Shown here: positions 16,307-26,023 of the stretch, piece after piece
How the letters are laid out: each line of letters begins with the position of its first letter
Numbering within the stretch: position 1 is the first letter of the stretch
Notes under the pieces: generated by a model
The model's input: only the letters and a program-made list of their open reading frames with translations
Databases searched by the model: none
Told to the model about the DNA's origin: nothing
Made by a program: the position numbers and the translations under genes
Assembly: GCF_002847525.1 (NCBI RefSeq)
Contig: NZ_PKKM01000010.1
Coordinates: forward strand, 1 to 62,825
Source: Schaalia odontolytica
GTDB lineage: Bacteria > Actinomycetota > Actinomycetes > Actinomycetales > Actinomycetaceae
DNA length: 62,825 nucleotides
Direction: 5' to 3'

Positions 16307-16952
16307 AGTCGTGCTCTCCTCATTCCCCCGCGCTGTGCGCGCGACGTACGGTGTGGGTGGAAGCGAGGCCGCTCCCAGTCACAGTTTAGCCGTCGCGCGA
16401 AGCGGTGTGGCCCCAACTGCCGGGATGTTCCCGATGAGCAAAGGCCTGCGCGCTCGCATCGAAGGCCCGTCATGGCAGGGAATACCTTGCCATGATGCGC
16501 CTGTGATATTTGGTGCACATGTTACACGTGTGACGATAAGTGTGTCGGAGCAAACAGGGTGTGGACAGGTCGTGTCGTACGTATTGGTCTTGCATGGTTG
16601 CACTCTGGGCTCCAGGCTTCCGTTTGGGGGAGGTTGTGTCGAGGTGTGTCCTGGCGGCGCGGACATTGTGCCTGTTATGCAGTGCACAATCGAAATGACT
16701 GACCAGGTGGTTGGTCCTGCTGACTCTTTCGTGTTGGATGGTCGAGTGTGGGGTGAGATTGTTAAAAAGTGAGGCGGGTCGCCATTTGGGAATGGGCGAG
16801 CTTGGTCTGGCAGAAATTGTCTGCGCGGTCCACCGAATATGGGCGCCCTGTTCCATATGTGCAGGTGCAGATAAATACTGACCTAGAGGGTTGTGCGGGA
16901 ACTAAGTCCCATTGTTATGGTGAGTCGGTAACCATATCAACGTGGGGGCGGT
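16307..16952. other. Intergenic region between fhaA and the surface adhesin
   Basis: No convincing gene. It contains an imperfect hairpin near 16469-16495 (TCATGGCAGG / CCTTGCCATGA), a palindrome ACACGTGT at 16524-16531 in a dyad-rich stretch (16517-16543), and a relatively AT-rich final 200 bp that presumably carries the adhesin promoter (for example AT-rich AGATAAATACTG near 16870). No exact promoter is assigned. Confidence 0.6.
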
Positions 16953-19646
16953 ATGAGACTCACTGACATGCAGGGCGGCGTCCAGAATCGAGGCGTTGCC
17001 GACCGAGACGACCATCCGTCGGCGGCCAGCCACATGGCCGGCCGAGCGGTCCGTGCGCCGCGTACTCGCAGGTTTGCCATGCGTGGAATCGTCGCTGCTG
17101 CTCTGACCGGTCTCGCCCTCTCCGGCCTCGTTCTGGTTCCTGGCGCAGCACGAGCGGAGGCTCCCCTCGAGACCCCCGGCGCCGACAGCATCACCTTCAA
17201 TCGATCCGAAGGGCGCATCGGCGCGGCCGTCCTCAACGACTCCGGTACGGATCGCACCACCGTCGTCGCCGACAACTCGTACTTCGGCATCGTGCCCGGT
17301 ATGACGGTCTACAATTCCGCGGACCCCAACCAGCGCTCGGTTGCGTATCGCGCGGGGTACTCCCAGGACTGGCTCGACGCGGACACCGCGAGAAGCGGTG
17401 ATTACTGGTCCTACGTTACTCGAGGCGTGGCCTGGGACTACCACATGGCCGCCTACTACCGGTACCCCTACTATGGCGAATACACGCCCGATGCGATCTC
17501 GACCTCGACGACGAGTGCTCTCGGCTACAAGCCGAACAACCCGGGAACGGTCCCGCTCAACAGCACCTTTCTGATCGGGGCCGTGCGCCACAATAACTTC
17601 CCCATCTACTCCCAGATCCACTGGGTGCACTCGTCCTTCGACATTCGTATTGGTGACCTGGAGGAATCCTTCCCCTTTGACCAGCAGGAAACCGACAACG
17701 ACACGGACACGACGGCCGTGCGACGCAAGGGAGGCCCCTACGAGTGGGTCTCCCGTGCCTCTGCGCCGCGCACCTGCCCATCGACTGCCCCCTACTATGC
17801 GCTCGCTCGATCTGATCACAACTGGCATTGCTTCAAGAAAGTCGGTGAAGGAAAAGGCAGATACGACATCTACACGGATCAGCCCCAGTACTACCCGGGC
17901 TCGGCAGGCAAGCCCGACCAGACCCCTGACTCGGACGACGTCTTGACGATCATGAAGACCACCTCGGACCAGACGATCACCGTCAACGGGATCCCGTACC
18001 GCCTCGTCCTCTACGGATTCGTACCCAACGCGGATGGTAACTGCCCCGCCACCCCGCCCGCGGGCTCGACCCCGGTCTCCAGCTTCACGACGAAGGAAAG
18101 CCAGGCGTCCTTCGGCTGCCTCTACGGCTCCTTCAGCCAGGAACGCTACGTGCGCGTCGCGAAAGCTCTCACCGAGGACTCCGAGCAGGTGGGTGACGCG
18201 ATCCCCCCGTTCACCTTCACGACGATGGGCCTGGGCGACTGGTCCGCGCCCACGGGAACCCCGCTCACCACGAGCGTGACGGCAGACGGCTTCGTCGATT
18301 GGAAGTCCTTCGAGGACGCGAACCTGACCCCGACCGCCTACGGCAAGGCCGGGGCGGCCACCTCCGGATACAAGGCCTTCATGCCCGGCTTCTCCCAGTT
18401 CATCATCGCCGAGACGGGGCCGCGCATCGCAGGCCGATTCCCGTTGCAGTACGGCGCGCAGGGGCGTTTCGGCCCCTGGAAGACCAGTGATGACCCGAAC
18501 TCCGCGCAGTGGAGCCTCGTCGATGTGACCTGCCTAAACGGCGTGGGCGAGCGCGTGAACGTCACCCGAGATGCTGAGACGGGCGGCGTGGACTTCTCCC
18601 AGGTCGCCCCGGCCTCGTCGCCTGCGGCCCTGCCGATCACCTGCACGTTCACCAACCGTGAGCAGACCCCCAAGCTGCGCATCCAGAAGGATCTCGAATC
18701 GGTCGAGGGCGCGACGACGGATGACATCACCGTCACCTATCGCATTACGGCCACGAACGACGGCACCCTCGCGGGCGTGACCGGGCGCCTCACGGACACG
18801 CCGAACTTCGCGCCGGGCCTGACCGTGCGCTCCGCGGCCGTCGCGACCAGCGTCGATGGGCTTGATACCGCGACCGAGCAGGGGGCCGCCGCGTCCTACG
18901 TCCTCACCGAGGGGACGGCCATCGAGCCGGGCGCGTCCTCCTCGTGGTACATCCGCATGAAGGTGACGCGCGATAGTTCGGCCGCCGGGTATTCCGAGTC
19001 ACTGCTCGAGTGCGCCTCGTCGAACGACCGCCTCACCCCGGGCCACGGCCTCTACAACGCGGTGACGGGCGCCTACGATCACGATGGCGAGGCCAACAAC
19101 GAGGCCTGTGCACCCGCGCGCCCCCGACCGATCCGCATCGAAAAGGCCGGCACGCAGCCGGTCGGAACCCCCAACGACGACGGTACGTACCCGCTCGACG
19201 GCGCGGCCTTCGCGATCTACGACAACGAGGCCCTGGCTGGGGACCCGGTCTCCGTCCTCGACGGCGGGTCGCGCTTCGTGACCGCGCCCCTGGAGACGGG
19301 GAAGACCTACTGGCTCGTCGAGACCCGCGCGCCCGTCGGGCACGCTCTGCTGCCCCGTCCCGTCGCCTTCCATATCGAGGCAGGCGCGGATGCTGACGCG
19401 ACGACCGTCATTAAGACGGACTTTGGCGCCGACGAGGGGTTCAGCTCCGTGCGTGTCCTGCCCGCTTCGGGCAGCCTGCCCGGCGCGGATCGCACGCCCG
19501 GCATCCGTGTCGTCGACACGCAGGTCGGCGTGCTTCCCAAGGCCGGATCCATCGGCATCTACCCCCAGCTGGCGGGCGGAGCTGCATTGCTCGGCCTCGC
19601 TGGTGCCTGCGCGTGGCGACGCCGAGAGCGGACACAGGCTGCGTAA
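16953..19646 (+). CDS. Large cell-wall-anchored adhesin / pilin-like protein with LPKAG sorting signal
   Basis: An 897-aa secreted protein. The signal peptide runs to about residue 68 (AARA-EA). A central region of about 500 residues has no recognised domain. A DUF11-like repeat lies at about 570-710. A SpaA/Cna_B-type prealbumin fold lies at about 725-825 with the pilin E-box YWLVETRAP. The C-terminal sorting signal has LPKAG at 861-865, a hydrophobic helix and an RRRER tail. Isopeptide-stabilised stalks are likely from the family. The start is uncertain: in-frame ATGs at 17034 and 17079 give a more usual signal-peptide length. No pilus-specific class C sortase lies nearby, so it may be a single anchored adhesin. 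The 14-mer at 18606 encodes APASS in it. Confidence 0.9.
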   Translation: MRLTDMQGGVQNRGVADRDDHPSAASHMAGRAVRAPRTRRFAMRGIVAAALTGLALSGLVLVPGAARAEAPLETPGADSITFNRSEGRIGAAVLNDSGTDRTTVVADNSYFGIVPGMTVYNSADPNQRSVAYRAGYSQDWLDADTARSGDYWSYVTRGVAWDYHMAAYYRYPYYGEYTPDAISTSTTSALGYKPNNPGTVPLNSTFLIGAVRHNNFPIYSQIHWVHSSFDIRIGDLEESFPFDQQETDNDTDTTAVRRKGGPYEWVSRASAPRTCPSTAPYYALARSDHNWHCFKKVGEGKGRYDIYTDQPQYYPGSAGKPDQTPDSDDVLTIMKTTSDQTITVNGIPYRLVLYGFVPNADGNCPATPPAGSTPVSSFTTKESQASFGCLYGSFSQERYVRVAKALTEDSEQVGDAIPPFTFTTMGLGDWSAPTGTPLTTSVTADGFVDWKSFEDANLTPTAYGKAGAATSGYKAFMPGFSQFIIAETGPRIAGRFPLQYGAQGRFGPWKTSDDPNSAQWSLVDVTCLNGVGERVNVTRDAETGGVDFSQVAPASSPAALPITCTFTNREQTPKLRIQKDLESVEGATTDDITVTYRITATNDGTLAGVTGRLTDTPNFAPGLTVRSAAVATSVDGLDTATEQGAAASYVLTEGTAIEPGASSSWYIRMKVTRDSSAAGYSESLLECASSNDRLTPGHGLYNAVTGAYDHDGEANNEACAPARPRPIRIEKAGTQPVGTPNDDGTYPLDGAAFAIYDNEALAGDPVSVLDGGSRFVTAPLETGKTYWLVETRAPVGHALLPRPVAFHIEAGADADATTVIKTDFGADEGFSSVRVLPASGSLPGADRTPGIRVVDTQVGVLPKAGSIGIYPQLAGGAALLGLAGACAWRRRERTQAA
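18606..18619 (-). repeat. 14-mer GACGAGGCCGGGGC, exact copy 2 (inside adhesin gene)
   Basis: The reverse-complement copy is read in frame as Ala-Pro-Ala-Ser-Ser in the adhesin. Confidence 0.9.
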
Positions 19647-19671
19647 GAAACACTGCGAGACATAACGACGT

Positions 19672-19701
19672 GGGTGTGCCCGCCATCTGGCGGGCACACC
19701 C
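19672..19701. terminator. 13-bp perfect hairpin between adhesin and nrdF
   Basis: GGGTGTGCCCGCC pairs with GGCGGGCACACCC around ATCT. It is placed to terminate both convergent genes. A 13/14 copy of the 14-mer follows at 19755-19768. Confidence 0.85.
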
Positions 19702-19772
19702 ATGCGCGTCTTGAGGTGAGGGAGGCGGTCAGGCCGCGTCGCTCGTGCGCCCCGGCCCCGGCCTCGTGAAAC

Positions 19773-21222
<1,450 letters not shown>

Positions 21223-21226
<4 letters not shown>

Positions 21227-21912
21227 GGCTGATTCCTCTCGGGTGACAGGGCGAAGAACTGTGTGAGGAGAGCCCACAATTGCGTGTTGTAGATGGGGTG
21301 GATGGGGATGTGTGGTCCGGTGCTGGGGGCTAGCAATGGGGCCTCGATCCGGTAGGAGGCGGCTGGCGTGATGAGGGTCGACAGGATGGTTGTCGGAACG
21401 AAGGAATCCTCGTCCGTGCAGTCCTCGCGGATCCAGGTGGTGTATGCCCAGCGTTGGGCCACGAGAGCCTGCGCGAAGGCGGAATCTGAGGGGCCGTAGG
21501 AGGAATAGTTCTCGAGGAGCTGGGCCGTCTCTTCGGTCATGCCCTGCTGTGCGGCGTACACGATGGCCGTCGGTAGCACGGGAGGTCCATCGAAGATGGC
21601 TGGGTTAGGTGCGAGCGGAGATATCGCAGCCGCGACGTGGGGGATTTCCTCGTTATCGATCTGATAAATGTGGGTCTCAATGTCGCCGGTGGGGGCGGTG
21701 GCCGTCCGGGTGACAACGCAGGGCCCCGGCTGCATCCAGATGAAAGCCTGATGGCACTGGGAGGTGTCCGGAGACGTGGTTGCGATGATGAGCCGTGAGC
21801 GAGCCGTGCGCATGAGAGTGGCGAGTTGCAGCGCGTCTCCGGTGAGTTCTTGGGAGGTGGCGAAGCTCGAGGTGACGTCGCCCGGAATGACGATGTGGGG
21901 ACGGTCAGCCAT
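21223..21912 (-). CDS. Hypothetical protein of the T7SS-like cassette
   Basis: A 229-aa protein with no signal peptide or membrane helix. Alternating hydrophobic strands (HIVIPGD, SRLIIATTS, CVVTRTATAP) and a helical middle (MTEETAQLLENYSSYG) suggest an alpha/beta protein. It could be a chaperone of the EspG kind for the neighbouring WXG-like substrate, which is inference from position only. Both ends overlap neighbours (ATGA with the next gene, 8 nt with the previous), implying co-translation and matched stoichiometry. Confidence 0.7.
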
Positions 21913-22438
21913 TGCGCACCTCCAGGCTCATGATGATCGCGAGAACGTCTTCGTTCAAGTTGCTGAAAGCGGGGGTTGTCATAGTCGCTGTCGCCGTGAG
22001 GAGGAAGTCATTCGTGCCGTCGGAATGAATCCATGCCCACTGGCAGGCAGTGATCGGCACCCTGCCCTGAATGTAGATCCCCGTGCGCAGTTGTGCGGAT
22101 TCTGGCGTTGTCGGCCAGGGACAGTCATCCAGCATCCGAAAACCCGGGACTTGATCGGAGAGTGCAACTGCTGATTCTGTGAGGGCTTGTTCGGGTGTGG
22201 TATCCGCTGGGATGGGGGATGCAAGGAGCAGGATGGTGGGGGTGAAGTCGTAGTTGGCGTCGGTGGGGCCGACCGCTAGGGCGATGACGCCTCCTTCGGC
22301 CGGATGCTGATCGCTGCCTGGCGTGCGATTCTGTGTGTCGTCGGCGCTCCCGAATGCCTGGTCGAGGATCGAGGCAATGTCCTCCTGTGGGCAGGAAGAC
22401 CATCGCGGAGGCATGAGCCAATAGGACGACAGACTCAT
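21905..22438 (-). CDS. LpqN/Mog1-PsbP-like protein of the T7SS-like cassette
   Basis: A 177-aa protein resembling the alpha/beta/alpha LpqN/DUF1795 (Mog1/PsbP-like) fold: strand FTPTILLLASPIP, helix TPEQALTESAVALSDQVPGF, then paired strands TGIYIQGRVPITACQWAWIH and FLLTATATMTTPAFSNLNEDVLAIIMSLEV. The YDF...EQAL...F pattern is typical of actinobacterial LpqN-type proteins often found beside T7SS genes. There is no signal peptide, so it would act inside the cell. Confidence in the fold is moderate and in function low. Confidence 0.6.
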   Translation of the reverse strand: MSLSSYWLMPPRWSSCPQEDIASILDQAFGSADDTQNRTPGSDQHPAEGGVIALAVGPTDANYDFTPTILLLASPIPADTTPEQALTESAVALSDQVPGFRMLDDCPWPTTPESAQLRTGIYIQGRVPITACQWAWIHSDGTNDFLLTATATMTTPAFSNLNEDVLAIIMSLEVRNG

Positions 22439-22875
22439 AGCGTGTCCTCGGTCTGATCGTTGGTAGTGGGATCCTCGGCATCTTCCGGCACCTCGAACTG
22501 CGGCAAAGGATCGCCGTTCTTGTCCAGCATGCCGTGGCGCTTCATGTACTGGTACCGAGCGTCGGCCCAGCGGGGAACTGGTAAGGGGGAAAAGTAGTAA
22601 ACAATTCCGGTGATGATAATGATTAAGGCTATTGCAATGAGTGTCAGTTGGATGAACTGCGGAAACCTTCCTTTATCGTCGATCATCATAATGCTGCCGA
22701 CCAGAAATGTGCTTCCAGTGGCAAGGGTGCCGATTGATTGAGACTTATTGCTCATGCGTGTTGCTGAGCCAATAAAACGCGCATTTTGGCCAAATTGTGA
22801 ATCTGTATAAGTCTCGCAGTACCACATAGCAAGAATTGAGAGACTAAAAGGGATGCCGATGATTCCCCAGATCAT
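22435..22875 (-). CDS. Three-helix membrane protein of the T7SS-like cassette
   Basis: A 146-aa membrane protein with hydrophobic segments at about 2-18, 48-65 and 75-96 and an acidic cytosolic tail (PEDAEDPTTNDQTEDTL). Coupled at both ends by ATGA-type overlaps to its neighbours. Base composition here (about 22570-22940) is clearly more AT-rich than the surroundings, suggesting transfer. As the partner directly after the glycine-zipper effector it could be an immunity protein or docking subunit; that is inference. Confidence 0.7.
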   Translation of the reverse strand: MIWGIIGIPFSLSILAMWYCETYTDSQFGQNARFIGSATRMSNKSQSIGTLATGSTFLVGSIMMIDDKGRFPQFIQLTLIAIALIIIITGIVYYFSPLPVPRWADARYQYMKRHGMLDKNGDPLPQFEVPEDAEDPTTNDQTEDTL

Positions 22876-24071
22876 GAGGGTTGTCCACCTCCGTGTATAG
22901 CGGAATAAGCAGAGTTATTAATTTTTGTTGCTATTCCTTGGCCAATTTTGCTGCCGATGAGTCCTCCGACGACTCCTCCGATAATTCCACCTGCGAGAAT
23001 TCCTACTGGGCCGCCAAATGCCCCGATGGCTGCGCCGAGCTGTGCTCCGGCACTGGCTCCGGCGTATGCGCCTCCAGCAGCCAGCGCTCCCGTCACGCCG
23101 GCCCGTGCTACCTTTTCGCCTTCTCCCATCTCGGGGTGGTGGTAGGAGTCCGACTGGTAGCTGTCGTATGCGCTGACAACGCCGTCGAGAACCGCGCAGG
23201 CGCGGCCTGCGACTTTGCCGCCGATGCGCAATGCGTCGGCTGCTTTGACCACACGACCGCCGCCTTCGACGGCATTGACGGAGGGAACCTTCCAGTTCTT
23301 GAGGTTTCCGTGCTCGGTGACTTGCTTCCACAGGGACGCATCTTTGATTCCGGCCGGTGCCTGGTACTTGGCACCCTTGGCCTGCAGGTAGATTGCCTCG
23401 GTCGTGTCTCCGACGGTATTGCGCACGCTGTCAGCCCAGCTGGGATAGCGGCTCGCTGCGTTCAGTCCGGTGGGGAATCCGTACGTGCCGACGAATCTGT
23501 TGAACACTGCGAGGATTGTTGACTCGCAGACGGTGGGGTCAATGCCTGCGAGGTCGTCGCCGAATAGCGATTCGGCGTAGGCGAACTTCTTCTGATTGAT
23601 GCTGCAGCGCTCCCTCAGCGATGCAAAGATGACGCCAACTCCGCCCGGAACGTCTGCCGGGTGACTGATGGTGACCTGTGTGCCCGCCTGAGAAACCGTC
23701 AGCCCGGCTGCTGTGGCATCGGTGATGATGGCCTGAAACTCTGTCCTGATGGGCTGCATGGCACCCGCGTAATCCTCCAGGGCGGAATGTAACGAGCGGA
23801 AACATGACACAGCGTGCTCGCTCGCGGAAATCATATTGGTCAGGTGCTCGACGACGGTCTCCACCAGCCTGGCTCTCTGGTGCTCGACCTGTCCGCGAGC
23901 TGTCGTCGCATCCACGACGGCGTCGTCGAGCGCCGTCATTGGTGTGTCGCACCAGTCCTTCAGTGACTGAACTGCGTCCACGTCAACCGGGAAGTCCCAC
24001 GTAAAGGACTCGGCGAACTCTACGGTTCCCGCCGATACCGGAATCGTAGAAGTGTCTGCAAGGGGGGGCAT
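22872..24071 (-). CDS. Putative T7SS effector: helical LXG/WXG-like N-terminus plus C-terminal glycine-zipper region
   Basis: A 399-aa protein and first gene of the cassette. Residues about 25-145 form long amphipathic helices of the WXG/LXG type (RGQVEHQRARLVETVVEHL). The middle (about 150-310) is unassigned. The C-terminal 85 residues are a membrane-active-looking Gly/Ala zipper (GASAGAQLGAAIGAFGGPVG) with repeated GxxxG. This resembles pore-forming or membrane-inserted effectors. The ATG at 24071 is chosen for its GGAG SD; an in-frame ATG at 24119 is possible. It overlaps the next gene as ATGA. No nuclease or ADP-ribosylation motif was seen. Confidence 0.7.
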   Translation of the reverse strand: MPPLADTSTIPVSAGTVEFAESFTWDFPVDVDAVQSLKDWCDTPMTALDDAVVDATTARGQVEHQRARLVETVVEHLTNMISASEHAVSCFRSLHSALEDYAGAMQPIRTEFQAIITDATAAGLTVSQAGTQVTISHPADVPGGVGVIFASLRERCSINQKKFAYAESLFGDDLAGIDPTVCESTILAVFNRFVGTYGFPTGLNAASRYPSWADSVRNTVGDTTEAIYLQAKGAKYQAPAGIKDASLWKQVTEHGNLKNWKVPSVNAVEGGGRVVKAADALRIGGKVAGRACAVLDGVVSAYDSYQSDSYHHPEMGEGEKVARAGVTGALAAGGAYAGASAGAQLGAAIGAFGGPVGILAGGIIGGVVGGLIGSKIGQGIATKINNSAYSAIHGGGQPS

Positions 24072-24227
24072 TGCTTCACTCCGTTGGAACAATCGAGCGG
24101 CGTTCGTGTTGCGCGTCACTTAGTGGCTAGATTACTCCGGTTGTTTGACAATCTGCAGAGGGATGAGGCGCTGACCATGCGGTGTCTTGGTGTTGCACCA
24201 GGTCTGAGCTGGTTTTTTGAGAGCAGC

Positions 24228-24266
24228 CGCGGGATCGCCTGCGTTTCGTGGACGAGGTCACCTCGG
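24228..24266. repeat. Right 39-bp direct repeat flanking the T7SS-like cassette
   Basis: It matches 20828-20866 at 35 of 39 positions and lies exactly 3,400 bp from it, between the cassette promoter region and the next, plus-strand gene. Confidence 0.85.
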
Positions 24267-24294
24267 GCGTGTGCGGGGCGGTATCGTATGCGCC

Positions 24295-25254
24295 ATGACG
24301 ACGCCCACCTTCGCCGACGTTGACGCCGTGCTCGCCAAGCGCGACTACAAGGCGGCGTTGGCCATGCTGGAGTCCATGGAGGTTGTCGGCGAGGACGCCT
24401 GCTACCGCCGCGATATCCAGGCCGCCGCCTGCGCCGACCGCCTCGGCCAATACCCCCTGTGCGAGGAATACGCGACGCGCGCTCACTCATACGGGGACGA
24501 CATGGCCGACCCCTTCGCTCTCATCGCGCGCGCCCAGCGCCGCCAAGGCCTCGTCTCCGAAGCGGCGGAGGTGGCCTCGTCCGGCATGCGCCTGCACCCC
24601 CAATCCCCCGAGATTGCGCGCGAACTGACCATCTGCCTCGTCGACCTCGGGCGATACGAGGAGGCACTGCCCGTCTCCGAGATCGCCACCGATGGCTTCC
24701 CCGACGACGTTGAGCTCCTCATGGCATACGGACGACTGTGGGCGCCGGTCAAACCCAACGGCGCGCAGTGGGCTTTCGGTCGCGCCAAGGTAAACGCCCC
24801 GGACCTGGCCGAGGCGAAGTTCGCCTACGACTCCTTCGCCTATCCGCTCAAGGGCGCTGGGCGTTCCTCGTACTCCATCGAGATGGAACCGGCCGTCGCC
24901 GAGGCCTACCGCAGGATGCTCAAGCGCGTGACCTTCGGGCTCGACAAAGCGTGGATCTTTGCGATGGTTGGCGGTTTTGGCGCAGGACTGGGGTATCTGC
25001 TCACCCTGCGCTTCATGACGGACGAGTTGGCACTGTTCTTCTTCCTCGCGTATGCGGCCTGCGCGTTGAGCGGGTACGCTTACGCGTTCCTCCAGATCGC
25101 GCTGTTCAACCGGTCCATGCCACGCGGCGTTCGCCTGACGTTTCGATGCCTGCGCAAGCGATTCCCGGAACTGGGGAGTTCGGTCATGGACTTCGTTCGC
25201 ATGATCGTGTTGGCAGGACTCATTCTGTTCACGCTTATGGCGCTCACGCGCTGA
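24295..25254 (+). CDS. TPR-repeat membrane protein
   Basis: A 319-aa protein. Residues 1-175 form TPR-like helical pairs (DYKAALAMLESMEVVGED, GRYEEALPVSEIATDGFPDD), a protein-interaction platform in the cytosol. Two membrane helices at about 220-242 and 247-270 and a third near the C terminus (about 298-317) anchor it. The ATG at 24295 is chosen over a longer in-frame start that would run through the flanking direct repeat. It begins a plus-strand run of TPR, membrane and AAA+ genes sharing this architecture with the protein at 27687-28766. Confidence 0.85.
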   Translation: MTTPTFADVDAVLAKRDYKAALAMLESMEVVGEDACYRRDIQAAACADRLGQYPLCEEYATRAHSYGDDMADPFALIARAQRRQGLVSEAAEVASSGMRLHPQSPEIARELTICLVDLGRYEEALPVSEIATDGFPDDVELLMAYGRLWAPVKPNGAQWAFGRAKVNAPDLAEAKFAYDSFAYPLKGAGRSSYSIEMEPAVAEAYRRMLKRVTFGLDKAWIFAMVGGFGAGLGYLLTLRFMTDELALFFFLAYAACALSGYAYAFLQIALFNRSMPRGVRLTFRCLRKRFPELGSSVMDFVRMIVLAGLILFTLMALTR

Positions 25255-25390
25255 TCTACGCTGTTGCTTAAAGTCGTTCTCACTGTGTGCTCAATACTTA
25301 TATCTTGACCATTGAAAAAGTGGCGCATTGCGCGCCTGACAGTTGCTTTGTAAGGCGCGGATAATCAACGGACAGCGCTATTGTGAGGGA

Positions 25391-25966
25391 GTGACCTATC
25401 AGCCCTTAGAATTCGCCGCAGTCTCCAGGCCCTACCGCCTGGGGAACGATCAGCTGCGCCGCTATAACCGCGTGCGCTCAGGGCAAAAGACACAGGGGCG
25501 CATCAATATCGCCATTGATATCATCACCGTCCTCCTTATCGTGTCCGTGAGTACGATCGTTGCAATCGTCGAGCTCTCATCCGTGTCTGAACCCGTCATC
25601 GAAAAGCTTGCCACCCTGGCTCTCGCGATCATCCTGGGGGGAGGCCTGGTCCTCCTCGTGCTCCTCGCCGCCCTCATCGTCGTGGCGCGCCGGTGGCACC
25701 GGGAATGGGACGGCAACGAAGACCTCGTCATCTTCTCCAGCTCGCACGCCGCCCTGCGTGCCGCCCGGCGCGACGGAGCGATCATGACAGCCTGCGCGCG
25801 TATGCAGCTCGCCTGGTTCGTTGGTTTCCTCGCCGTCGGAGGCATCGCAGTCGCCACCGAATCTGCCCTCCTGGCTGCCCTCGTCTCCCTGCCCCTCGCG
25901 ATGGGCCTCGTCAACTCCTGGCGTTCATGCCAAGCGCTGCGCAGGATCACCGCGCGAACCCTCTGA
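25391..25966 (+). CDS. Membrane protein, unknown function
   Basis: A 191-aa protein with four hydrophobic segments (about 40-62, 74-98, 137-155 and 158-175) and a short cytosolic loop RRWHREWDGNEDLVIFSSS. The GTG at 25391 is the best start (GAGGGA adjacent, though very close); an in-frame TTG at 25343 is less likely. It lies between a TPR membrane protein and a TPR-AAA+ ATPase and is probably part of that module. The 136-bp gap upstream is AT-rich and may hold a promoter. Confidence 0.75.
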   Translation: MTYQPLEFAAVSRPYRLGNDQLRRYNRVRSGQKTQGRINIAIDIITVLLIVSVSTIVAIVELSSVSEPVIEKLATLALAIILGGGLVLLVLLAALIVVARRWHREWDGNEDLVIFSSSHAALRAARRDGAIMTACARMQLAWFVGFLAVGGIAVATESALLAALVSLPLAMGLVNSWRSCQALRRITARTL

Positions 25967-26023
25967 TCGTTTCGCGCCCGAGTGTGTGGACCCATAAGCC
26001 TGCCAGCCGGTAGGCTTGCGGAC

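Noticed and set aside
16769..16966. 65-aa ORF upstream of the adhesin
   Set aside because: Overlaps the probable adhesin promoter region and start; no SD and no conserved features.
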